Shown here piece by piece: positions 38,365-47,127 of a stretch of DNA of 64,000 nt. A program made the translations under genes and the position numbers. Source of the DNA: Streptomyces polyasparticus. GTDB taxonomy: Bacteria > Actinomycetota > Actinomycetes > Streptomycetales > Streptomycetaceae. Below the pieces are notes generated by a model. That model did not search any database. It was not told the DNA's origin and saw only the letters and a program-made list of their open reading frames with translations. The DNA is taken from assembly GCF_014493765.1 (NCBI RefSeq), contig NZ_JACTVJ010000011.1, positions 186,001-250,000 on the forward strand. Direction: 5' to 3'. How positions within the stretch are numbered: the first letter of the stretch is position 1; each line of letters begins with the position of its first letter.

Positions 38365-39060
38365 ATGTCTGATGCTGCGCAGCCCACCGCTGCCGAGGTA
38401 CGTGCCGCCGCCGAGGCGGTCAAGACCGCGCTCGACCGCCACCTTGCCGCGGTCGAGGGGCGGTCGGGGGAGGACGACCCGGGCGTCTACGAGGCTTTCA
38501 ACGAGCTGGCGGCCGCGGCCGAGGCGTACGACGAACTGCTCTACGACACCTACGACGAGGTCACGCCCTTCGAGATCCCCGCGGCGGAGGACGATCTGCC
38601 GCCCTATGCGGGCCCTGCCGAGCCGAATGCGCTCAGCGTGCTGATCCGGCGGGACTATGCCGTGGTCGAGCCGCAGCGGCTGCTCGCCCAGGCGCAGCGA
38701 GTGGCCGACCTCGAGGCGGATACGGAAGCGGGGGAGCTCTCGGGCGCCGAGGAGGTCGGCGGGAGCGTGCACGCGGCGCTCGGGGTGGTGTTCGGGGAGT
38801 TCGAGCCGGATGAAATCGCCTCCCGGCACAAGGAGTTCGGCCTGGAGGAGGGCGACTCCACGCTGTGGGTGACGGCGGCCGACGATACGCCGGAGCCGGG
38901 GGAGTGGCTGCAGACGCCGTTCGACGCGGTGGATCCGCAGCGGGTCGTGTGCCGGTTCGATGTGAGTGCAGTCTTCGACGAGGAGCTCGACGACGGGCTC
39001 GATCTGGTGGGGGAGCCGGATCTGGAGGACGACCTGGAGCCGCTGGATTCCGAGCGGTAA
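38365..39060 (+). CDS. conserved actinobacterial acidic protein of unknown function
   Basis: 231 residues, highly acidic (pI well below 5), with an alpha-helical N-terminal part (AAEVRAAAEAVKTALDRHL) and a C-terminal acidic tail (DEELDDGLDLVGEPDLEDDL). No signal peptide or motif is recognised. ATG 38365 gives the start seen in relatives. The position between DUF5703 and the RecD-like gene is conserved as I recall it in S. coelicolor. Confidence 0.78.
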   Translation: MSDAAQPTAAEVRAAAEAVKTALDRHLAAVEGRSGEDDPGVYEAFNELAAAAEAYDELLYDTYDEVTPFEIPAAEDDLPPYAGPAEPNALSVLIRRDYAVVEPQRLLAQAQRVADLEADTEAGELSGAEEVGGSVHAALGVVFGEFEPDEIASRHKEFGLEEGDSTLWVTAADDTPEPGEWLQTPFDAVDPQRVVCRFDVSAVFDEELDDGLDLVGEPDLEDDLEPLDSER

Positions 39061-39079
39061 GAGTTCTTGCGGTGCATCG

Positions 39080-39115
39080 GGTGCGGGGAGCGGGCGTCGG
39101 CCCGCTCCCCGCACC
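39080..39115. terminator. 15-bp bidirectional terminator
   Basis: GGTGCGGGGAGCGGG (39080-39094) pairs perfectly with 39101-39115. It separates the acidic protein gene from the converging RecD-like gene. Confidence 0.85.
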
Positions 39116-39124
39116 TGTGCGATG

Positions 39125-41443
39125 TCAGCCCTGTGCCGGGACCAGTCCCCGCACCAGCCGCTCCAGCCGCGTGGTGCGTGGCTTGGCGGGGATCTCGGCC
39201 ACTGCGCGAGGCAGCGCCTGGTCCACGCCGTGCACCACGGACAGATGGCGGGCGGCGCGGCTGAAGGCGGTGTAGACCCAGGGGCGCGTCAGCGACGCGG
39301 CCGCGTCACCCGGCAGCACCGCCACGACCGCAGGCCAGCGGTGGCCGACGGCCTGGTGGGCGGTCAACGCCCAGGCGTGCCGGACGTGTTCGCCGACCTT
39401 GTCCTTGGCGACGGTGAACTGCACGCCCTCGCACTCCAGCCGCAGCCCCGCCGCCTCGGCGCCCACCACGAGCCCGGTGACCGTACGGCCGGGCACGGGC
39501 GCATAGGCGATACGGTCGCCGGGATCGAATCCGCCGAAGCGGCCCGGGCCGGGGTTGAGACGCTCCTTGAGCGCCGTGTTGAGCGCGCGGGTGCCCGCCG
39601 GTCCGCCATGCGCCACGGTGACCACCTGAGTGGCCTCGGCGGGGATGGAGAAGGCGCGCGGGACGGAGTCCGCGACCAGCTGCACCGTACGGTGCACCGC
39701 CTCGCCCGGATCGCGGACCGGGACGATGACCACTTCCTTGCCCGGCGCCTCGATCTGGTTCAGCTCGCCGATGGTGATACCGGAGGTGAGCTCGCCGATC
39801 GGGCCCGGGTCCGGGGTGCGCGAGGTGATCTGCGGGCAGACACGGGCCGCGAGCAGGTCGGCGAAGACCCGGCCCGCGCCCGCGGACCACAGCACAGCAG
39901 GATCGCCGCTCAGCACCAGACGGGCGCCGTCGGGGAGGGACTCGACGAGCATCGCGGCGGTCTCGACGTCCAGTTGCGGGGCGTCGAGCACGACCAACAG
40001 GTCGACCGCCAGGGCGCCTTCGGCATCCCGGCCGGGCCCTGCGGCGCCGGAGAGAAGCTGCGCGACGGTCACCGCGTCGGCGGCGGAGGTGCCGGAGCCC
40101 TCGCCGCCGGAGCTGTCCAAGACCTCGGCGAGCTGCCGGCGTCCGTCGACTGTGTGGGTCGCACCGCACACCCGGAGCCCGAGCTCGCGCGCCGCCTTCA
40201 ACAGCGTCGCCGCCTCGGCGCGCGCCGCCGTGCCGCCAGTGTGCAGCGTCAGGCCGTTCGCGGCGGCCGCACGGATCAGCTCGGCTGCCGATCCCCGCAC
40301 GGCCGAAGCCGCGTTCTCCCAGCCGGCGAGGTCCGAACCCTCCTCCTTGCCCAGCGCGTTCACCAGGCGGGCCAGGCCGTCGGCCAGGCTCTCCTCGGCG
40401 AGCGCATACTGCTCCAGACCGAACAGCACCCGCACCGGGCGCTCCTCCGGCTCCGCTTCCTCGTCGTCCTCGCCCGTGCCCCCGGCCGCCTGCCGGGGCT
40501 CAGGAACGCCCTCGTCCAACGCGTCCTGGAAGACGAGGACTTCGCCCTCCGATACGGCCGCCTCCACGGCCGCGTCCGGGTCCGGAACAGCACGCTGGGA
40601 CAGCGCCGACCGCAGGACATCGGCGTCGAGCGCGGTGTGCCCCGCGACCGCGGCCTGCTCCAGGAGCCAACCCGTCAGCGCACGGCCCCGGCGCTCGTCG
40701 CCCGGGCCGCAGGCGTCGCCGAGGAGGGCGCGGGCGAAACCGTCGGCGTGGTCCGGGCGCACTCCGCTGACGCGGAGCAACTGCCAGGGGTCCTCGCGCA
40801 GTTGGTGCTCCGCGCTTTCACCGAGCACCAGGGTCGCGCGCTCCGCCAGGGACTCGGGAGCCCCGCCCTGGATCAGCACGGCCCGCACCGCCGCGACCGC
40901 CTCGGCCGGCGCGACGGCCGCCGAGGGGGCGGACACGGGCGCGGCCGCAGGGGCAGGCGCCGGCGCGGGCGCCCTTCCGGTCTGCTCGGCGACCGGGCGG
41001 CGCGGCGCCGGCGGCTCGGCGAAGGTGCGGGTCACCGGCTTCTCGCCGCTCTCCACCGCCCGTACGGCCGCGAGCAGGTCGGCCGCCGTGCCGCTCAGCT
41101 TTCCGCCCGCGGCGATCGGACCGTCCTTCTCGGCCTTGCGCTTCTCGATACGCTCCCGGAGCTCACGCTGCGCGGCCAGCTCGGCCTCCGCCTCGGAGGG
41201 CCCGGCCTCGGCGGCGGCTTCCGCGGTGGCCTCGGCGGATGCTGCGCCTTCCGTCACATCCGAGGCGCCGGTCTCGTCCGCGCCGGACGCTTCCGAGGCA
41301 CCCTCGTCGGCGCCCTCCTCGTCAGAGGACTCCACGGTCTCCGAGGACTCCTCCCCACGCGAGGCCCCCGGCGCCAACTCCTCCCCCGCCCGCGGCTCCT
41401 CGTCGGCCCGCGGTTCCTCCGCGGCTGCGGACTCCGTACTCAC
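39125..41443 (-). CDS. RecD-like helicase-fold protein with degenerate ATPase motifs
   Basis: 772 residues. Residues 1-110 are an acidic low-complexity tail. The middle has HhH-type repeats like RecD2 (DPWQLLRVSGVRPDHADGFA) and a UvrD/RecD-like core. At the Walker A position stands TGGTAARAEA (402-411) where RecD has GGPGTGKT, at Walker B VVLDAPQL (484-491) where DEaQM is expected, and LSGDPAVL (511-518) instead of GDxxQL. The C-terminal WVYTAFSRAARHLSVVHG matches motif VI. The fold is retained but ATP hydrolysis is probably lost, so it may be a structural or regulatory nucleic-acid-binding protein. The gene below overlaps its start by 4 bases. Confidence 0.77.
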   Translation of the reverse strand: MSTESAAAEEPRADEEPRAGEELAPGASRGEESSETVESSDEEGADEGASEASGADETGASDVTEGAASAEATAEAAAEAGPSEAEAELAAQRELRERIEKRKAEKDGPIAAGGKLSGTAADLLAAVRAVESGEKPVTRTFAEPPAPRRPVAEQTGRAPAPAPAPAAAPVSAPSAAVAPAEAVAAVRAVLIQGGAPESLAERATLVLGESAEHQLREDPWQLLRVSGVRPDHADGFARALLGDACGPGDERRGRALTGWLLEQAAVAGHTALDADVLRSALSQRAVPDPDAAVEAAVSEGEVLVFQDALDEGVPEPRQAAGGTGEDDEEAEPEERPVRVLFGLEQYALAEESLADGLARLVNALGKEEGSDLAGWENAASAVRGSAAELIRAAAANGLTLHTGGTAARAEAATLLKAARELGLRVCGATHTVDGRRQLAEVLDSSGGEGSGTSAADAVTVAQLLSGAAGPGRDAEGALAVDLLVVLDAPQLDVETAAMLVESLPDGARLVLSGDPAVLWSAGAGRVFADLLAARVCPQITSRTPDPGPIGELTSGITIGELNQIEAPGKEVVIVPVRDPGEAVHRTVQLVADSVPRAFSIPAEATQVVTVAHGGPAGTRALNTALKERLNPGPGRFGGFDPGDRIAYAPVPGRTVTGLVVGAEAAGLRLECEGVQFTVAKDKVGEHVRHAWALTAHQAVGHRWPAVVAVLPGDAAASLTRPWVYTAFSRAARHLSVVHGVDQALPRAVAEIPAKPRTTRLERLVRGLVPAQG

Positions 41444-42423
41444 AGGGTGCTCCAGTCCTGATCGGGATAGCGGTGCACGGGCGCCGACACATCGTCGAGC
41501 GCCTGGCAGATCTCGTCAGGAAGACTAAGGGCCTCCACTGACAAAGCCGCGGTGAGCTGCTGCGCCGTGCGCGCCCCCACGATCGGTGCGGCCACTCCGG
41601 GGCGGTCGCGGACCCATGCGAGCGCCACTTGGAGCGGTGTCGCGGCAAGACCGTCGGCCGCCGTGGCCACCGCGTCGACGATCCGCGAGGCCGGCTCGTC
41701 GAGATACGGCGCGACGAAGGGCGCCATGTGGTCGGAGCCGCCCCGTGAGTCGGCCGGTGTCGAGTGCCGGTACTTCCCGGTCAGCACTCCGCGCCCCAGC
41801 GGCGAGGAGGGCAGCAGTCCCACGCCCAGATCGAGCGCGGCCGGAAGCACCTCGCGCTCGATGCCCCGCTGCAGCAGCGAGTACTCCATCTGCGTACTGG
41901 CCAGACGGGTCCGCACCCCGGGCGCCGCCAGCTGCCAGGTCGCCGCCTTCGCCAGCTGCCACCCGCTGAAATTGGACACCCCCGCATAGCGCGCACGCCC
42001 GCTCGCGACCGCTATGTCCAGGGCCTGCAGCGTCTCCTCCAGCGGGGTCCCGGGATCGAAGGCGTGCACCTGCCATACGTCCACATAGTCCGTGCCGAGC
42101 CGCTGCAGTGAGGCGTCGAGGGCCGACAGGAGATGGCCGCGCGAGCCGTCGAAGCGGCGGTCGGGATCGGGCACGCTGCCGGCCTTGGTCGCGATGACCA
42201 GGTCGCGGCGCGGCACGAGGCCCTCGATCAGCCGCCCGAGCACGTACTCCGCATCCCCGTCCCCGTACACATCCGCGGTGTCGACGAGCGTGCCGCCCGC
42301 CTCCCAGAAGACCTTCAACAGGTCTGCCGCGTCATGCTCGTCGGTGTCCCGGCCCCACGTGAGGGTGCCGAGTCCGATCCGGGATACCCGCAGGCCGGTA
42401 CGGCCGAGATGCCTCTGCTCCAT
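41440..42423 (-). CDS. aldo/keto reductase
   Basis: 327 residues, a standard AKR TIM barrel. MEQRHLGRTGLRVSRIGLG, DTADVYGDGDAEYVLGR (catalytic Asp and Tyr), DVWQVHAFDPGTPLEETL and the NADPH-binding C-terminal AAPIVGARTAQQLTAAL are present. It reduces or oxidises carbonyls; no specific substrate is indicated. The stop overlaps the start of the RecD-like gene (ATGA), so the two are co-transcribed, a conserved arrangement without a known functional link. Confidence 0.88.
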   Translation of the reverse strand: MEQRHLGRTGLRVSRIGLGTLTWGRDTDEHDAADLLKVFWEAGGTLVDTADVYGDGDAEYVLGRLIEGLVPRRDLVIATKAGSVPDPDRRFDGSRGHLLSALDASLQRLGTDYVDVWQVHAFDPGTPLEETLQALDIAVASGRARYAGVSNFSGWQLAKAATWQLAAPGVRTRLASTQMEYSLLQRGIEREVLPAALDLGVGLLPSSPLGRGVLTGKYRHSTPADSRGGSDHMAPFVAPYLDEPASRIVDAVATAADGLAATPLQVALAWVRDRPGVAAPIVGARTAQQLTAALSVEALSLPDEICQALDDVSAPVHRYPDQDWSTL

Positions 42424-42550
42424 GGGCGCTGAGATTACTGGCCGAGGGCCGATTCGTGGGGGCCTGTGGATAACCTCCGTCCGGCCCGTGGATCAGCAGG
42501 CCCCTGCCGCAATCCGCGCCCAGCCGCTAGGCTCCAGACCACACAGTCTG

Positions 42551-42564
42551 TTACTGATCAGTAA
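42551..42564 (+). promoter_or_regulatory. perfect 14-bp palindrome overlapping the ribosome site of the F420 oxidoreductase
   Basis: TTACTGATCAGTAA is a perfect palindrome, AT-rich for this genome, ending where AAGGGG begins, 12 bases before the ATG at 42577. The position suits a repressor site; no regulator gene is adjacent. Confidence 0.55.
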
Positions 42565-42576
42565 GGGGTGCGGCCG

Positions 42577-43632
42577 ATGCGACTCGGGATCAACCTGGGC
42601 TACTGGGGCGCCGGAATGGACGCGGACAACCTGGCCGTCGCCAGGGAGGCCGACAAGCTCGGTTACTCGGTCTGCTGGGCCGCCGAGGCGTACGGCTCGG
42701 ACGCGGCGACCGTGCTGTCCTGGGTCGCGGCACAGACGGAGCGGATCGACGTCGGCTCCGCCATCTTCCAGATCCCGGCCCGCCAGCCCGCCATGACCGC
42801 GATGACGGCCGCGACCCTCGACTCGCTGTCCGGCGGCCGCTTCCGCCTCGGCCTCGGCGTCTCGGGGCCGCAGGTCTCCGAGGGCTGGTACGGCGTCAAG
42901 TTCGACAAGCCCCTTGCCCGTACGCGCGAGTACGTGGAGATCGTCCGCAAGGCGATGAGCCGCGAGCGCCTGAGCTACGACGGCGAGCACTGGACCCTGC
43001 CGCTGCCCGGCGGCCCGGGCAAGCCCATCAAGCTGACCGTGCACCCCGCGCGCGAGCACATCCCGGTCTACATCGCGGCCATCGGCCCGAAGAACCTGGA
43101 GCAGACCGGCGAGATCGCCGAGGGCGCCCTGCTGATCTTCCCGTCCGCCGAGCACCTCGAGGACACCGCCCTGAAGTACATCCGGGCCGGCCGCGAGAAG
43201 GCGGGCCTGACGATGGACGGCTTCGACGTCTGCCCGACGCTGCCGCTCGCCCTCGGCGACGACAGCAATGTCAGCGGACTCGCCGACACCTTCCGCCCGT
43301 ACACCGCGCTCTATGTGGGCGGCATGGGCAGCCGCAAGCAGAACTTCTACAACCAGCTCGCCCAGCGCATGGGATACGAGAAGGAAGCCGCCGAGATCCA
43401 GGACAAGTACCTGTCCGGCGACAAGGAAGGCGCCGCGGCCGCCGTGCCGCAGCAGCTGATCGACTCGACGGCGCTGCTCGGCTCCGTGGACCGCATCGCC
43501 GACCGGATGCAGGCCTACGCGGCGGCCGGGGTGACGACGCTGACGCTGGCTCCCGCGGGCTGGACCCTCGACGAGCGGCTCGCGGCGCTGCGGGCCGGCG
43601 TGGAAGCGGTGGAGCGCGCCGGACTGGCGTAA
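42577..43632 (+). CDS. LLM-class F420-dependent oxidoreductase
   Basis: 351 residues. MRLGINLGYWGAGMDADNLA, SAIFQIPARQPAMTAMTAAT, GRFRLGLGVSGPQVSEGWYG and HIPVYIAAIGPKNLEQTGEI define the F420-binding luciferase-like subfamily conserved in mycobacteria and Streptomyces. ATG 42577 is preferred over GTG 42568 because AAGGGG sits 8 bases ahead. No partner gene is evident. Substrate unknown. Confidence 0.88.
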   Translation: MRLGINLGYWGAGMDADNLAVAREADKLGYSVCWAAEAYGSDAATVLSWVAAQTERIDVGSAIFQIPARQPAMTAMTAATLDSLSGGRFRLGLGVSGPQVSEGWYGVKFDKPLARTREYVEIVRKAMSRERLSYDGEHWTLPLPGGPGKPIKLTVHPAREHIPVYIAAIGPKNLEQTGEIAEGALLIFPSAEHLEDTALKYIRAGREKAGLTMDGFDVCPTLPLALGDDSNVSGLADTFRPYTALYVGGMGSRKQNFYNQLAQRMGYEKEAAEIQDKYLSGDKEGAAAAVPQQLIDSTALLGSVDRIADRMQAYAAAGVTTLTLAPAGWTLDERLAALRAGVEAVERAGLA

Positions 43633-43652
43633 CGCGACGGAAAGAGTTTCTG

Positions 43653-43694
43653 CGGCCGTGGTGGGGGCTCGGGGGGTCTTCCCCGCCACGGCCG
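43653..43694 (+). terminator. terminator hairpin after the F420 oxidoreductase
   Basis: CGGCCGTGG (43653-43661) pairs with 43686-43694 and GGGG with CCCC inside, giving about 14 pairs with one wobble. Confidence 0.72.
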
Positions 43695-43886
43695 TCGTCG
43701 TGAACAACGCGCCAGAGACAGGACGGTTACGGCTGTCCACCGTCGGCCGGGTGCAAACCGCACAGCATCCGGAATACGTCTTTCGGCGCAGTTGTCCGAC
43801 ACAACTGTTGCCTGGCACCTCCCACCGCATTTGACTCGTTCTTTGCAAGGGGTATTTCGCGGAACCCCGCATCGGAGGTGGCGGTC

Positions 43887-44675
43887 ATGCTCTCGGCCAA
43901 GAGTCTGTTCACGGAGATCCTCGACAACGACGAGTCGTTCCGGCTGTTCTGCTCCATCGCGGCGAGCGGGGAGTCACAGGGCGGCTGGGAGAACGCCCGG
44001 ATCGCGGCGCTCGTGCCGCAGAGCCAGCGCGAGCTCGCCCCCAAGATCACCCGCCATGGCGCGGACGAGGACAAGCACGGGCGGATCTTCAACGCCCTGC
44101 TGAAGAAACGCGGGCTCGAACCCTGCGAGATCCCGCACGAGACCGACTACACGATGCTGCTCGAGAAGAACGGCATCGGACTCGCCCATGAGCAGCTCAA
44201 GGGTGACCAGCCGTTGACCGAGCAGGACATCATCACGTATCTCGCGCACAGCAGGGTCACCGAGCAGCGCGCCTCCGAGCAGATGGACCTGCTGCGCAAG
44301 CACTTCGCCGACCATCCCGACCTCGGCCGCGCCGTCAAGATGATCTCCAACGACGAGGACAACCATCTCGCGTACTGCCACGAGGAGTTGCTGCGCTTCG
44401 CGTACGCGGGACACGGCCGTGAGATCCAGCGGATCCTGCGCGAGTGCGCCCATGCGGAGATCCGCATCTACCGTGACGTCAGCCTCGCCGTCATGGACCA
44501 CATGGGCCGCATCCTCGGCTGGCCCAAGGCCAAGGCCACCACGCTCGCCGCGGGCATCCACGCCGTGTACGCGTACGAACGGGCCGGCGGCTGGCGGCGG
44601 ATGGTGTCCCTGAAGATGCCGGAGCGCCGCAACGCGCTCGGCGGTCCCGCCGCATCCGCCCCCGGATTCGCCTGA
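43887..44675 (+). CDS. ferritin-like domain protein
   Basis: 262 residues, all-helical. Possible di-iron ligands lie in HGADEDKHGRIF, RVTEQRASEQMD and SNDEDNHLAYCHEEL, the last two resembling the E/D-x2-H pattern of ferritin-like oxidases. The family is conserved in Streptomyces at this place, next to CorA. The ATG at 43887 is preferred because GGAGG is 8 bases ahead; GTG 43878 is an alternative. The 254-base upstream gap is AT-richer than its surroundings and should hold the promoter. Function unknown, possibly an oxygenase or stress protein. Confidence 0.8.
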   Translation: MLSAKSLFTEILDNDESFRLFCSIAASGESQGGWENARIAALVPQSQRELAPKITRHGADEDKHGRIFNALLKKRGLEPCEIPHETDYTMLLEKNGIGLAHEQLKGDQPLTEQDIITYLAHSRVTEQRASEQMDLLRKHFADHPDLGRAVKMISNDEDNHLAYCHEELLRFAYAGHGREIQRILRECAHAEIRIYRDVSLAVMDHMGRILGWPKAKATTLAAGIHAVYAYERAGGWRRMVSLKMPERRNALGGPAASAPGFA

Positions 44676-44701
44676 CGCGAGCGCAGGTTCACAGCGGAGG
44701 T

Positions 44702-45694
44702 TCAGAGCCAGCCGCGGCGCTTGAACGTCCGGTACAGGCCGTACACCGCACCGATCATCACGAGCAGAGCGCCGGGATAGCCCCACCACTGGCGCAGCTC
44801 GGGCATGTGCTCGAAGTTCATGCCGTAGACCCCCGCCACCATCGTGGGCACCGCGGCCATCGCGGCCCAGGCGGAGATCTTGCGCATGTCGTCGTTCTGC
44901 CGCACGCCCGTCTGCGCCAGATGCGCCGCGAGGATGTCCGAGCAGAGCCGGTCGAGCGAGTCCACGCTCTCGTTGGCGCGGGTCAGGTGGTCGTTCACAT
45001 CGCGGAAGAACAGCTGCGAGTGCTCGTCCACGAAGGGCACGCCCGCGCCCGCGAGCCGGATCATCGGCTGGGTCAACGGCACCGTGGAGCGCCGGAATTC
45101 GAGGATCTGCCGCTTGAAGTTGTAGATACGTGCCGCCAGCGTCCTGGTGTCGGTGGTGCCCGGCGCGAAGACCTCCTCCTCCAGGACCTCCAGGTCCAGA
45201 TGGAGCTCGCCGGCCACGTCCAGATAGTGGTCCACCACCGCGTCGCTGACCGCGTACAGCACGGCGGTCGGTCCGTGCTGCAGCACCTCGGGCTGCTCCT
45301 CGAGGCGGCTGCGCACCACACCGAGGGGCGCGCTGTCGCCGTGCCGCACCGTCACCACGAAGGAGTCACCGACGAAGAGCATCAGCTCCTCGGAGGTCAC
45401 CTCGTCGTGCTGTGTGTCGTACGCGATGGGCTTGAGGACCACGAACAGCGAGTCGTCGTACACCTCGAGCTTGGGCCGCTGATGGGCCTTGAGCGCGTCC
45501 TCCACGGCCAGCGGGTGCAGCCCGAACTCCGAGCTGACCAGAGCGAACTCCTCCTCGGTGGGCTCGTGCATGCCGAGCCACAAGAAGGCATCCCCGCTCG
45601 CCCGCGCCTCGTCCAGGGCGTCGGAGAAGTCCTCGGGGCCCTTGGTGCGGCGGCCTTCGCGGTAGATGGCACAGTCCACGATCACGGTGGGCAT
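44702..45694 (-). CDS. CorA family magnesium/cobalt channel
   Basis: 330 residues. The large N-terminal cytoplasmic funnel (FLWLGMHEPTEEEFALVSSE, HPLAVEDALKAHQRPKLEVY) is followed by two C-terminal spans and the pore signature YGMNF, then the loop EHMPEL. It conducts Mg2+ inward as a pentamer. The start is placed at 45694; an in-frame ATG at 45721 would add nine residues. It converges with the ferritin-like gene and diverges from the phosphomutase gene with a 62-base gap. Confidence 0.9.
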   Translation of the reverse strand: MPTVIVDCAIYREGRRTKGPEDFSDALDEARASGDAFLWLGMHEPTEEEFALVSSEFGLHPLAVEDALKAHQRPKLEVYDDSLFVVLKPIAYDTQHDEVTSEELMLFVGDSFVVTVRHGDSAPLGVVRSRLEEQPEVLQHGPTAVLYAVSDAVVDHYLDVAGELHLDLEVLEEEVFAPGTTDTRTLAARIYNFKRQILEFRRSTVPLTQPMIRLAGAGVPFVDEHSQLFFRDVNDHLTRANESVDSLDRLCSDILAAHLAQTGVRQNDDMRKISAWAAMAAVPTMVAGVYGMNFEHMPELRQWWGYPGALLVMIGAVYGLYRTFKRRGWL

Positions 45695-45756
45695 CTTTCC
45701 GCGATCCGGCGGAGCATGCATTCCGTGGCGTTCTTCCGGGCGCCTACGCTGGCCGC

Positions 45757-46452
45757 ATGCCCACCTTGATTCTCGTGCGTCACGGCCGGTCCACCGCCAA
45801 TACCGAGGGGGTGCTCGCCGGGCGGATGCCCGGGGTCGCCCTCGACGAGCGGGGAAAGGCGCAGGCGGCGGCGTTGCCCGAGCGCCTTGCCGGGGTGCCG
45901 CTCGCGGCCGTGGTGAGCAGTCCGCTGCAGCGCTGCCGCGAGACCGTCGCGCCACTGCTCTCCGTACGCGACGGGCTCGCCGTGCACGAGGAGGAGCGGA
46001 TCGGGGAGTGCGACTACGGCGACTGGTCGGGGCGCAAGCTCGCCGAACTCGCCGGTGAGCCGCTGATGGAGGTCGTACAGCAGCATCCGACCGCGGCTGC
46101 CTTTCCGGGCGGGGAGTCGATGCGCGAGATGCAGCACCGGGCCGCGGAGGCGGTACGGGAGTGGAACGCCCGCGTGGAGGACGAACACGGCCCGCATGCC
46201 GCGTATCTGATGTGCTCGCACGGAGACATCATCAAGTCCCTTGTCGCGGACGCGCTCGGACTCCATCTGGACCTGTTCCAGCGCATCTCCGTGGAGCCCT
46301 GCTCGGTGACCGCGATCCGCTACACGCGGCTGCGTCCCTTTCTCGTACGCCTGGGAGACACCGGGGACTTGGGCTCCCTCGCACCGCCCGCCGCGCCGTC
46401 CGAGGCGGAGCGGACGGACGCCACCGTGGGGGGCGATGCGGGCGCACCGTGA
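45757..46452 (+). CDS. MSMEG_4193-type histidine phosphatase (annotated phosphomutase)
   Basis: 231 residues of the histidine phosphatase superfamily. RHGRSTANTEG near residue 8 holds the phospho-accepting His and Arg, VSSPLQRCRET the second Arg, and CSHGDIIK the second His. The branch is conserved with DUF3090 and the SCO1664-like gene next to mshC in actinobacteria, suggesting a link to mycothiol or to a shared actinobacterial process. The C-terminal 35 residues are a variable tail. Confidence 0.88.
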   Translation: MPTLILVRHGRSTANTEGVLAGRMPGVALDERGKAQAAALPERLAGVPLAAVVSSPLQRCRETVAPLLSVRDGLAVHEEERIGECDYGDWSGRKLAELAGEPLMEVVQQHPTAAAFPGGESMREMQHRAAEAVREWNARVEDEHGPHAAYLMCSHGDIIKSLVADALGLHLDLFQRISVEPCSVTAIRYTRLRPFLVRLGDTGDLGSLAPPAAPSEAERTDATVGGDAGAP

Positions 46453-46536
46453 TCGTCGGCCGCAGTAGGGTGGCACCGTCCCACGTTCAAGTATCCGTAC
46501 ACGCATCCGTTTACCGCAGCAGGGAAGGCAAAGTCC

Positions 46537-47127
46537 GTGACCCGTCAGGTGTTCCTGTACGACCCCCCGGAGCGCTTCGTGGCCGGCACGGTGGGTCTGC
46601 CCGGACGCCGTACGTTCTTCCTGCAGGCCTCGGCCGGCGGCCGGGTCACCAGCGTCGCCCTGGAGAAGACCCAGGTGGCGGCGCTGGCCGAGCGGATGGA
46701 CGAACTCCTCGACGAAGTCGTACGGCGCAGTGGCGGCAGCGCACCGGTCCCCGCGGTCGCACCCTCCGAGAACGCCGACACCGCACCGCTCGACGCCCCC
46801 GTCGAGGAGGAGTTCCGGGTCGGCACCATGGCCCTGGCCTGGGATGGTGACGACCAGTGCATGATCGTCGAGGCACAGGCCCTGGTCGAGCTCGACGCCG
46901 AGACCGAGGACGATCTCGCGGCCGCCGAGGAGCAGCTGCTCCAGGACGAGGAGAACGGCCCGCCGATGCTGCGGGTACGGCTCAGCGGTGCGCAGGCACG
47001 GGCCTTCGCCAAGCGCGCCCTCGACGTGGTGAACGCGGGGCGCCCGCCGTGCCCGCTGTGCTCTTTGCCGCTCGACCCGGAAGGACACGTATGTCCGCGC
47101 CAGAACGGATACCGCCGCGGGGCGTGA
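46537..47127 (+). CDS. DUF3090 family protein
   Basis: 196 residues. It starts RQVFLYDPPERFVAGTVG and contains FFLQASAGGRVTSVALEKTQ; the C-terminus has a zinc-ribbon-like pair CPLC and HVCP. It is found only in actinobacteria, always with the phosphatase and the SCO1664-like gene. GTG start. Its last 37 bases overlap the start of the next gene, so the expression is coupled. No enzymatic role is known. Confidence 0.88.
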   Translation: MTRQVFLYDPPERFVAGTVGLPGRRTFFLQASAGGRVTSVALEKTQVAALAERMDELLDEVVRRSGGSAPVPAVAPSENADTAPLDAPVEEEFRVGTMALAWDGDDQCMIVEAQALVELDAETEDDLAAAEEQLLQDEENGPPMLRVRLSGAQARAFAKRALDVVNAGRPPCPLCSLPLDPEGHVCPRQNGYRRGA

